A DNA stretch of 64,000 nt from the NCBI RefSeq assembly GCF_003576645.1, contig NC_044929.1, forward strand, positions 20,821,991 through 20,885,990. The letters run 5' to 3'. The notes below the pieces were generated by a model. It was not told the DNA's origin and searched no databases. It worked only from the letters and a program-made list of their open reading frames with translations. This document shows positions 36,075-46,840 of the stretch, in pieces (position 1 is the stretch's first letter; each line of letters starts with the position of its first letter). A program made the position numbers and the translations under genes. This DNA comes from Ipomoea triloba (taxonomy: Eukaryota > Streptophyta > Magnoliopsida > Solanales > Convolvulaceae).

Positions 36075-36481
36075 ATATAATCGATGATATTATGTTTTTT
36101 TTTTCAAAATGATAAAATTGCTATATATCTAGACAAAAAATATATCATCTATACAAATGAATTAGGATAGCAATTCATTACTATAACTAAGTTGCCAGAG
36201 AACGAGCACATTGGGTCAATTTCTAAAAATTCCTAACAATGATATATAAAATCTCTAAAGTTACAACACCGCATGCCTACATCTACACATTAGCTATTAA
36301 TTTGAGCAATTATTTACTCAAATTCAAGCAATGATAACATCAACAAACATAAATGACCCAACTCATATCTTCACTCGCACTATATTTGATGTTATAATTT
36401 AAATAATTATATATCCATTCAAATATTCTTAATATATTATAACAAACTCATTCCGTGCATCGCACGGGTGTAAATACTAGT

Positions 36482-39400
36482 TACATATAAACAATCGTAT
36501 TATTTTATGTGTCTGGCTCAATTAACAAGATTTAATAATTTTAAAATTAATTTTTCATAATATTAAGTCCAATATTAGCATATACAAAATTTATATATTT
36601 AGAAATAACATTAAAAGTACTATTAAATACAACAAATTAAATTTAAAAATAAGTAAAGAATACTAAAAAACAAAATAAACAAAGAAGAAAGTGTTAGTTT
36701 GATCAATGAATAGTAAGTAAAACAAATAAAATGTGACAAATGAGTAATTATCTGCAAATATTAAGAAATCTAAACTAAATCTAATATTTACAATCATAAT
36801 CTAAATTATATATACTAAATTAATTGTTTACAAATATGAATAAAAAAAACTATATTAACAATTTGGGTCACATTTATAATACTTATACTGAAAAATGTAA
36901 TACTAATTAGAAATAAAGTGTTTGTTACTTATAAGAAAAAAATGTAATACTTTCTAAGACAAATGTAATATTTTTACATTTTGGCCGAAATCCGCTTCAA
37001 GGCATTTTCGAAAAATGACTTCCGAACAAAATTTGGAAGTCATTTTTCGAAAAAGGGCCTCATTTTTATTAGTTAACGGAAGTTATTTTTCATTGACCAT
37101 ATTTTTTATGCCTTCTCAAACAAAAGAAATTTAAAAAATGATTTATGGAAATTATTTTTCAGATTTTCAGACATACATAAAAGAATTTTCACCTTTTATG
37201 GGTAAAATGGGTATGTCGGTATGGGTACTTAAATTAAGAAATTAACTGCAAAATTCCAAATACTCCGTAAATGATTGGTTGGGCTAGCAGGTCCCTCCAC
37301 TCCTCCAGTGTTGAACCATCAAATAAAAATGAAATAAGTTTTCAAAAAATAAAAAATAAAAAATGAAATAACATCAATAAATTTTGGCACGTGCTTTGAG
37401 GATTCACTTTGTGTACCGATTAACAACCTTGTACACCATGTCTTCCACGTGCTTCAAATTTTTACCAACACCTTTACTGTAACACAATATATTTGTTTTT
37501 TTTTTAAACAGTGTAACACAATATTAAGAGTGTTAATATTATGTTATGAATATAGCTAAGTGGTGAAAACTACTTATATCACTGTGTTACTAAGACACAC
37601 ATCTCGCAAGTTGACAATAAAAATTCGTAAATTAAATAAGAACATCTCTCAAGTTGACAGTAAAAATTCGTAAATTAAATAAGTAAACCACACATAAGAA
37701 TGAATCACATTCTCTCATATTTTTATTAATGTGTTATATCATGTCAAAACATTTATTTGACCCAAACACCCCTACAGGTTTGATCTTGTATAAAGATCAT
37801 TTTACTAGGATAAAAAGTGTTATATTTTCACTAATATCTTTCAATGATCAAATAATATTTTTCACTAAAAGTATAATATGTTGATAATCTATAAAAAATT
37901 ATATTTTTTAAAAAAGTATTATAGATGTGAGATTTTTGGTTGCACACGAATTTTTATGTTATTGTGAATAATAATATTTTCACCTTTTACTGATTGAAAA
38001 AAGAAAGAAAGAAAAAAAACCTCCACAGGCACATGATTGAATGGATAATGTACCTAGCTCAACCGGCAGGGGTAGTTGATCCTTAATTGGTTTCTCATTA
38101 TAACTTGAGAAAATTGCAATCTAGTCCTTATATTTATATAGAATCATAATTTGAAGCATTCAATTGTTAATGTTGGTATAATTTACCTTTAAATTTCTCA
38201 CGAATTAATGATGTTGACAATTTTAGTTCCATTCAACACAAACTTTAATACGTTATTGTATCAAACACTCACTACTTCAAGTGCTAACTCCAATAAAAAA
38301 GAAAATACGTAAATATAATGTAAGAAAAAAATATAAAAAGACCCTATCCTGATTTTTAAGTTTTTTTTTTAATTTTTAATTTTTTTTAATTTTAACAATA
38401 GAGTTTGTTATTTGTAATATCATAATAACTCATATTACAATTTATTAATTTCAATAATACAATACTTCCTATAATTAACTATTCATATTTCTATGGGTGT
38501 CTTATCCTTCCATAGTCCCATGCAACAAAATGTGAGATACTTTAATAGTTATCATATCACAAAATAGAAAGTAAATTGACTATATATATATATATATATG
38601 GCTTATAAAAATACCATATATACTAGTTATTAGTAGTATGTGCCAAGTTGCCAACTAAGCCTAATATTTTTGTTATTGTAATTGTTTTTTTAAATTAATT
38701 TAATAAAAACTAAATTCAGAGTAAAAAAGTGATTGATTAATTTTTAACCTACCAATAAATATAATCTTTTAACAACAAAAAATTGGCAATAGATTGTTGA
38801 ACAATAATTCCTTATAAATAATTAACAGTGTAATAAAGGTAGTTAAACCAATAGTCTAAAAAGAAAATATATACTATAGCCATTATTATCCGCTATATAA
38901 TCCTTATTTTGTTGTTTAACACTATTGTGTTATTGTGTAATAACACGTAGGAGATGTAAATTGTATTTAAAGGACTGTTTGATAATAATTAAACCGGTAT
39001 ACTTCTTATTTAGCTGATAAAAAAATTAGATGTTAATGTAATCATTAACTCATCAAGCACAATGTTAAATAATTAATAAACTCTCTAAAGTGCCAAACAC
39101 ACTGTGCTCAATGGCACATCTGTGATCCTCCTCGAGGGAAGATTACATGATCGAACCTCAGTCCTGAGTGATTGACTCATACTACCTTGTAATAAAGTCG
39201 ACAAGAAAAGAAAGAAAATTCACAACCATTACTCAAGAGTGCATTAACACTATGATGCAATAACATGCAAACTAGGAGATGTAAACTGTATTAAAAAGAT
39301 TGTGTGCCTCAGACTTGACAAATTTGAGTAGAATTGACAGATCCTTAAGTATTCATTAACATGATTGTCACAAACTCAATCAAGTGATTATATCATATAC

Positions 39401-39673
39401 TATTAACATCTACTTTATTATATTGTCTTATTACAAATTGAAAATTCTTTTTTCTTTTCATATTCATTACTGTCACTGTGGAATGTGGATCCATCCAAAA
39501 CGCAGCATGCGAGAAATCGAATGACTATACGGCCTGTTTCCAGTCAAAGACGGATATTCATATGGCAAAGGCCAGGCCACCTACACTATAAAGCAACATT
39601 TTTTCAGTTTCTAGGGAGAAGAAAACTAAGCAAATCTACGCGGCGAAAATAGCTAATAACACAGTTCACCGGA
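36482..39673. other. AT-rich intergenic DNA upstream of the PLC pair, no gene
   Basis: About 3.2 kb, strongly AT-rich, with short A/T arrays (for example 38580-38600) and fragments of old repeats. A weak SINE-like phrase containing GATCGAACC lies near 39150. The last ~100 bases should contain the PLC leader. No protein or RNA gene could be supported. Confidence 0.5.
37005..37053. repeat. Perfect 19-bp hairpin
   Basis: TTTTCGAAAAATGACTTCC at 37005-37023 is mirrored exactly by 37035-37053 across an 11-base loop. Shorter, imperfect echoes of the arm follow up to about 37170, suggesting a decayed foldback MITE rather than a small-RNA gene. Confidence 0.6.
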
Positions 39674-42600
39674 ATGGGTAGTTACAGAGTGTGCGTTTGT
39701 TTCACCCGGAAGTTCAGGGTGACGGAGGCGGAGCCGCCGGCGGACGTGAAGGAGGCTTTCAAGAAATACGCGGAGGGAGGGACCCACTTGACTTCCGAGC
39801 AGTTACGGCGGTTCTTGGTGGAGGTTCAGGGGGAAGTGGACGCCACCGCCGACGCTGCCGACGCCGTCGTGCTGCAAATCCTGCAGAAGAGACACCCCAT
39901 TGCCAAGTTCGCTCGCCATGCTCTCACTCTCGACGATTTCCACCATTTCCTCTTCTCCCCTGACCTCAATCCCCCCATGGCTTCTAAGGTACTTTTTTTT
40001 TTTTTTTTTTGTGTTCTCATGCGTTGACTTCCCGTAGACTTTGGTACTGCATAAAGCTGCGAACTTTTTTTCAAAATACTGTGATCGTTTTCATAGTTTT
40101 TGTCAGATTCTGTGACGCTATTTTAAAGATTAAAACAAAAGGGATTTTCTGTTTCTGATCAAATAAAGTTGGGATATTAATTTGTTTTAAATCTTTGCCT
40201 TTCTAGTTTTGTTATCTGAGCAAATATTGTTTTCTGTTTCTGTTTTTGAGTACGAGTGTTGTTGTGTATGTACGGGCGTAGGAGCTAAACAAAATTTAGA
40301 TTTAACTAGGAGTAAATAGAAAATAGCAATAGGCTATTTCTGAGAACTCGGTAATAGCCCAATATCGAGGCAGGAATCTCTATTTCCCTTGCAAGATTCC
40401 CAGGAACAATGAATGCTATTTCATTCCAGTCCTATTTTGCGAACCAAACGTGCCATAAATGTTTAAGGTTATATATATAGATGTTGTTTGACTAAATCTT
40501 GTTTTCTTTACTTTCTGTCATGGTTATCGGTTCTTGTTATTCTCAACAAATGTGATGCAGACCAAGTTCTGAAGCATATTTGGTGTAATTATGGTTTCAT
40601 TATTTTGCCTTTTCAGGTTCACCATGATATGAATGCTCCACTATCCCATTATTTTATATTCACAGGCCACAATTCTTACTTGACTGGGAATCAGCTGACA
40701 AGTGATTGCAGTGATGTCCCAATAATTAAGGCATTGCAAAGAGGTGTGAGGGTTATAGAGCTGGACATATGGCCAAACTCTGCAAAAGATGATGTGAATG
40801 TTCTTCATGGAAGGTTAGCAAATGTCAATGCTTCTTCTGACTATGTTGCTTTCAAACTCTAACAAGCCTCTAATGCTGTCTGTTCTTAACAAACATTATA
40901 TTACAGTGACTACTTTTTTTTTTTTTAAATGCAAACATTAAATCAAGAAGGGTATAAATTGGAGACTGAAAAACCTTGCCCACATAAAGGCAAAATCCCT
41001 CACCCCACACCCAACAGGATTGTGGGTGGAGGGGTAAATCACGGAGACTTGAGTACTATTACCATTAGGTGGGAGGATCAGAGTCTGGTGCCAACAAGGA
41101 GCCATGTGAAGCTCCCACGCTATCCCAAGAGTACAAGAGGGAGTAACAATGCTTCTTTCTTTATTAAAACATGTTGGGTTTAGGTAGCTGCTTTAGTGGT
41201 ATATACACTGTGCAAACTTTTTAAGAAAAAGATCATGTGATAATGAAGCAGAAGATTTCAGGTTACCCTTTATTTTCGACATCTAAAGAAGTGTGATGTA
41301 AATGTTTTAAGATGTGAGCTACTGGATTTTGAGGCCAAAAGTACATGGCAACTATATATAAACTGTTTGAATGATATGTCCACTGCCAGTAGATAAGTAG
41401 GACATGGTATATTACTATTGTTTTCTTCATAGTTTCCCATATAGCATCTAAATTAGCATTTTCAACATTCAGGACAGTGACAGCTCCCGTGGAACTCATA
41501 AGATGTCTCAAGTCAATAAAAGAGCATGCCTTTGTTGCCTCTGAATACCCTGTTGTAATAACACTGGAAGATCACCTCACGCCTGATCTTCAGGCTAAAG
41601 TAGCTCAGGTTAGCTGCCACTTAATACTACTCTGTACTTTTCTGATTGAGTTATCTTCATAACGTCTACTTTCTTTTTCATTAGATGCTCATTGAGACAT
41701 TTGGAGATATGCTTCTTATTCCTGAAACAGAATGTTTAAAGGAGTTACCTTCACCAGAACAATTAAAGCATCGTATTGTTATCTCGACTAAACCTCCAAA
41801 AGAATACCTCGAAACTCAGTCTTTTAAAGAAAAACAAAATGGTTTACAAAGCCAAAATAGTGTACAAAGCACTGAAAGCAGAAAGGATGCTGATGATGAT
41901 GATGATGTTTGGGGCAATGAGCCTTCAACCATGACAGCTGATAAAGAAGACCTCAAGGTGAACTATTTGACATTGCTTCTTTCCATATAGTGCCTACTGC
42001 CTAGGGATGGTTGTATACTGAGGTTTCAGTTTCCTTCTAGCTTGATGGCGATCCAGGTGAAAACAATCACGATTCTGATGATGATGAGAAAGCACGCGAA
42101 CCACCTGCATACAAAAACTTAATTGCTATCCACGCTGGGAAACCCAAAGGTGGGCTGAAGGAGGCCCTGAAAGTTGAACCTGATAAAGTGAGACGCCTCA
42201 GTCTAAGTGAACAAGCTCTTGAAAAGGCCACCGATACTAATGGGACAGATGTTGTCAGGTATAGCTTGTATACAGTTCAATAGACTCGGGACTTTTTTTT
42301 TTTTTTTTTTCCCAATCCTCTTGAATTGAGTTTCTCGTTATTGTAAGCACTTTGCTCTAATGGATGGTCATTTCTCAATAGTTTCACGCAGAGAAATATC
42401 CTCAGGGTTTATCCCAAGGGTACTCGATTTAACTCCTCAAACTATAAGCCGCTAATTGGTTGGATGCATGGTGCTCAGATGGTTGCATTTAACATGCAGG
42501 TTCCTATCTGATACAGAGTACAAAATTTAATTTAATGCTAATATTCAAAGGATAATGTATTACTTGTGGAATGGCAGGGATATGGCAGATCTCTATGGCT

Positions 42601-43394
42601 GATGCAAGGGATGTTCAGATCAAATGGAGGGTGTGGTTATGTTAAAAAGCCTGATTTATTAATGAATGTCGGTCCAAATTGTGAGGTCTTCAATCCTAAA
42701 ACGAGGTTGCATGTGAAGAAAACCTTAAAAGTGAGAACCACAAATGAAGTTCAGTTTATTTCGTTTATTAAACCAAAAAAAAAAAAAAGTTCGTCCAGGG
42801 TCTAATCATTTTTGTATGCCGTAGGTGAAAGTATACATGGGAGATGGATGGCATTTAGACTTTAAGCAAACTCACTTTGATTCATATTCCCCACCTGACT
42901 TTTACACAAGGGTAAGGTGGTTAACTTTTGATTTATTGCTATTTTCTTGCTTGGAAATTCAGTGACAAGGATAAATGCTCGTTACTTCTCTAATCACTTG
43001 AAATAAATAATTTCTTATAACATGAGAAATGATTTAAACTTCTGCATCGTATTATAAACAAAATTGGTTTATTCGTTAATACTCTTCACTGGCATGACAG
43101 GTTGGGATTGCTGGAGTGCCTGCTGATGAGGTGATGAAGAAAACGAAGATAAAAGAAGATAACTGGACACCGGTTTGGGGAGAAGAGTTTACGTTCCCGT
43201 TGACTGTACCCGAGCTAGCATTGCTACGAATAGAAGTGCACGAGCATGACATGTCTGAGAAGGACGATTTTGCAGGCCAAACGTGTTTACCCGTTGCAGA
43301 GTTGAGACCAGGCATTCGAGCTGTTCCCCTCTGTGACCGCAAAGGAGAGAAGTACAATTCAGTGAGGCTTCTGATGCGCTTCGAATTTGTTTAA
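39674..43394 (+). CDS. PLC: Phosphoinositide-specific phospholipase C, upstream tandem copy (nine exons)
   Basis: Exons: 39674-39988, 40617-40813, 41473-41608, 41685-41957, 42041-42258, 42382-42499, 42578-42730, 42825-42911, 43101-43394; all GT-AG with consistent phase, 596 residues. The enzyme cleaves PIP/PIP2 at the plasma membrane to diacylglycerol and inositol phosphates, with Ca2+. Domain order is plant-type: EF-hand-like region (1-105), X domain with His123 ([13 protein letters not shown]), Glu153/Asp155 (VIELDIWPN) and His169 (VLHG), an acidic linker (DADDDDDV), Y domain ([10 protein letters not shown] to DFYTR), and a C-terminal C2 domain (VGIAG...RFEFV). There is no PH domain, as in all plant PLCs. 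The next PLC gene starts 514 bp downstream. Large introns 1 and 2 hold repeat fragments. Confidence 0.95.
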
Positions 43395-43908
43395 TGTACT
43401 GTTTCTTTCATCCATATTTCACGCAACAATTTCATTAGACCATGTTTTGAATCGTGTGTTGTCTTAGGATCAAGATGCGTGTTTTTGTGTGTGTGTTTTT
43501 TTTGGGTTCAGAAATCAGAACAGAATCTTGTAATTTTCCATGGCATAATGATATTTCTGAGTGCTTGTGTACAGGTTTTTAAGAAACAAAGGAATATGTG
43601 AATTTGTGAATCTTTGCTTTTACTACTATATTCAGTATTCCAAGAATGTTTTCCATACTAAAGTGAGCACCTTATTCTCCTGCTTTATTAAAGTAAAGAC
43701 AGCACAAGCAATCTCTTTGCTTCTTGGAAGATTTAAACTTTTCTTCTTTCTGGGATCAAGTATAGAACATTGCAATAGCGTACTTTCCCAGAAATGTGTT
43801 TGACACTCCTAAGCAATTCCTGTCAGGAAATGCAGGAGCAAGTGAGAAAGAAGTTATATAATAGTGGGCGCATTTCTGTCTGCATACAAGCAGGCGTTTT
43901 GTGTAAAG
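43395..43908 (+). promoter_or_regulatory. Intergenic spacer between the two PLC genes
   Basis: This 514-bp stretch must contain the 3' end of the first gene and the promoter and leader of the second. No TATA box or strong terminator is obvious. The frame of the second gene is open back to 43864, but the ATG at 43909 fits the family N-terminus better. Confidence 0.45.
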
Positions 43909-46393
43909 ATGTCCCGTCAACATTTCAGGTTATGTTGCTGCTTGCTCGGGTTCACACAGAGGCCAGCAGAGGCACCAGAGCACGTTAGGCACGTTTTTGC
44001 AGAATACTCCGAGGATGGCATCATGAGCATCGACAACTTGCTCAGGTTCTTGAGGGAGTTTCAGAAGGAGGCCTATGCAACGGGGGAGACAGCCCAAGAA
44101 ATCATTTATAGCGTCAAGCGTCTCAACCTTAAACAACCTAAGGGCTTGGTCGTCGAGGAGTTTTTTCACTATCTCCTGAGTGATCTCAACACTGCCCTTA
44201 ATACAGAGGTGAAAAAATCTTGTGTCTGTGCTAAGGACTATCTCGAGTCGTTCTGTTATATTTCACTTTGGTTTCTTCTTGTTTTCAGGTTCACCATGAC
44301 ATGACTGCTCCCTTGGCTCATTACTATATATTCACTGGACATAACTCTTATCTTACTGGAAATCAACTCAGCAGTAAAAGCAGCGTCGTCCCAATAGTAA
44401 AGGCACTGCAGAAAGGCGTTAGAGTGATTGAATTGGACCTATGGCCGAATTCAAGAAAAGACGATGTTGATGTCTGTCATGGCGGGTAAAAAAATTTATG
44501 CAATTCTTTTCTGTGATTGATACTTTCTGTTTGTGAACACGGTTAGAGAATCAAATAACCGACTCAAACTTGAGCAACAAATGCTGTAAATCCAAGACTT
44601 CCTGTTTAACCGAGTCCAAAAGTGATTGTTTTTTTCTTCTGTAAACTGCAGGACCTTGACATCTCCGGTTAAACTAATAAAGTGTTTGAAGGCCATCAAG
44701 AGCAATGCATTTGTTGCTTCGAAATATCCTCTTATAATAACGTTTGAAGATCACCTTACTCCCGCTCTTCAAGCTAAAGTTGCAGGGGTAATTAAAACTT
44801 TTTAGATCCAACTTACAGATCCTCGTTTGCTTGGTGAGTGGAGAACATTAGAACATTTCATCTTTAAAATAAGCACTGGTGCTGTGGTGGATGCAGATGG
44901 TGAAAAGAACTTTCGGAGACATGCTGTTTTGCCCGGAATCAGAGATGTATGAGTTTCCTTCACCAGAATCTCTGAAGGAAAGAATTATGATTTCAACGAA
45001 GCCTCCAAAGGAATATGCAGAACACGGGAGAGCAAATAATGAACGATTTCCCAGACCTTCTAAAGATGAAGCTCCATTCAGTCACGGGGTCTACTCGAGT
45101 TCTTTTTCATATCTTTCATTCATAACCAATTCTCAGCTTTAGACAGGTTTTTCCCGGATACTTGAGCATACTCTCTCTTGCAGGCTCAAGCAGATTCAGA
45201 GGAGGAAGGTGTTGATGACGATGAAGATGGGGCGAGTGAGATTCCTGAATACAAAAGTTTGATTGCAATCCATGCTGGTAAGCTGAAGGGCAGTATCAGA
45301 AATTTGCCCAGCCACGATGGCAAAGTTACTCGTCTCAGCATGAGTGAAGAAACACTCGAACTTGCTACTAAGAAACACGGGAAGGAACTTATCCAGTAAT
45401 CATCTGTTCCCTACATTATTCATGCCATTTAAAGTGCATAGATTTTGTCACATTTATCTGCACTTCAGGTTCACACAACGCAACTTGCTGAGAGTGTTTC
45501 CCAAGGGCACACGCATTACCTCATCGAACTATAATCCTTTCGTTGGATGGATGCACGGAGCTCAGATGGTTGCATTTAACATGCAGGTCGGAGGTTTGCA
45601 GTCTGCTCCTCGTAAAATAACAAAACACCATACGTGTTAGGATCGAGATTCTAAGTTCTAACCCCTCCCCTTCTTTCAAATAGGGATATGCAAAGTATCT
45701 GTGGATTATGCAAGGGATGTTCAGGGCTAATGGCTGCTGTGGTTATGTGAAAAAACCGAGTTTTCTGTTAAATGATGGGTACTATGATGAAGTTTTTGAT
45801 CCTTTGGCCTTGCCAGTAAAAACAACTTTGAAGGTTAACATATATATGGGAGAGGGGTGGCGCCAAGACTTCCATTTCAGACATTTCGATTATCTTTCAC
45901 CCCCCGACTTCTATGTCAAGGTAAGCTAATCTATATATGGATGGAAATTCTTCATGTTTTTTTTTTGAATACTATTGACTCTGTTACAATGTAGTATCTG
46001 TTCATACATACTTTCTCAACCTACTCAAAACTATTGTTAATGCAAAAACATCAGATGCTAAAACTTAAAGAAAATCTCGGTTCTGTTGTGCAGATCAGCA
46101 TTGTAGGAGTGGCTTCTGATCATACAGAATCGGAGAGAACTCAAGTGGTAGAAGATCAATGGATACCATCGTGGAATGGCGAGGAGTTTGTGTTCCCGCT
46201 ACGCGTGCCTGAGCTGGCACTGCTTCGGGTTGAGGTTAAAGATTATGACCCAACAGGAGAGAATGAATTTGGAGGTCAGACATGCCTGCCAGTATCAGAG
46301 CTGAAAACCGGGTTTAGATCTGTTCCACTGTATGATCATAGAGGTGATAAGTACAGATCTGTCAAACTCCTTATGGGTTTCGAGTTTATTTGA
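43909..46393 (+). CDS. PLC: Phosphoinositide-specific phospholipase C, downstream tandem copy (eight exons)
   Basis: Exons: 43909-44208, 44289-44485, 44652-44787, 44897-45088, 45184-45395, 45469-45586, 45684-45920, 46094-46393; consistent phase, 563 residues. Domains match the upstream copy: EF-hand-like region (1-100), X domain with His118 and His164 ([17 protein letters not shown]), acidic linker ([12 protein letters not shown]), Y domain and C2. The start [11 protein letters not shown] was chosen because PLC N-termini begin with a few residues before a Cys/Phe-rich stretch. The longer frame from 43864 adds 15 residues and has a non-canonical beginning. Where the upstream copy has an intron after TLK (42731-42824), this one reads straight through ([12 protein letters not shown]), so the copies differ by one intron. 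The exon 4 donor (GGG/GTCTAC) is weak. A truncated SINE lies in the last intron. Confidence 0.94.
45957..46030 (-). mobile_element. Truncated SINE (family 1) in the last intron of the downstream PLC gene
   Basis: A T-run followed by GAATACTATTGACTCTGTTA and GTATCTGTTCATACATAC is the A-tail plus body of family 1 on the minus strand. The tRNA-like head is missing. Confidence 0.55.
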
Positions 46394-46840
46394 TAATTGA
46401 TATGTTATCTTGATTGTTGTCCCCATTAAACCACAGAGATCCAGCTGTTTCATGGTTATTTTATGGTACTTGAATCTTAGTTTTTCACAAGAAAAAAGAT
46501 TCTGATCACATGCACCAACAAGTCAACAACCACCTTAAATCTTGTCTGATATGTTTTTTCTGCTACAAGGTTTTGACAATTGGCTTATCATGAGCAGCAT
46601 CATTGCTACATTTCTGCAATTCTTATATCACATTATTAGAATACAGATTACTGTTGTTAAATCACTGGGAATAACCCTTCAGGGTTAAAAGAAAAAAATT
46701 ATGCCGAGAATATGAAAGAAGAATGAATCCGACCCACGGGGGCAGTTGGAAAGCGGCCTACTAATGTAACTGTAAGGCCTGTCCCCGAGTAAGAGGCAAA
46801 CTCTGCGGGGATGACCTGATTGAAGCCGGATTAGGTTTCT
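46394..46840. other. Convergent 3' flanks of PLC and the receptor kinase
   Basis: This 447-bp gap between two converging genes should hold both 3' UTRs. No other feature is seen. Confidence 0.5.

Larger units (their letters stand above)
33415..36480 (+). mobile_element. Decayed autonomous-type Helitron (~3.1 kb)
   Basis: The right end has a perfect 6-bp stem (CCGTGC / GCACGG, 36453-36458 and 36462-36467), then CTAG at 36477-36480 followed by T, the Helitron 3' signature. The probable left end is TC at 33415 after A. The ~190-bp left region (AT run, ACGAAATC, TATTTCCCGC, AATATTGTAC) is repeated about three times before the coding remnant. The helicase gene is broken, and no Rep endonuclease motif is present, so the copy lost its 5' coding half. 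Confidence 0.78.
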
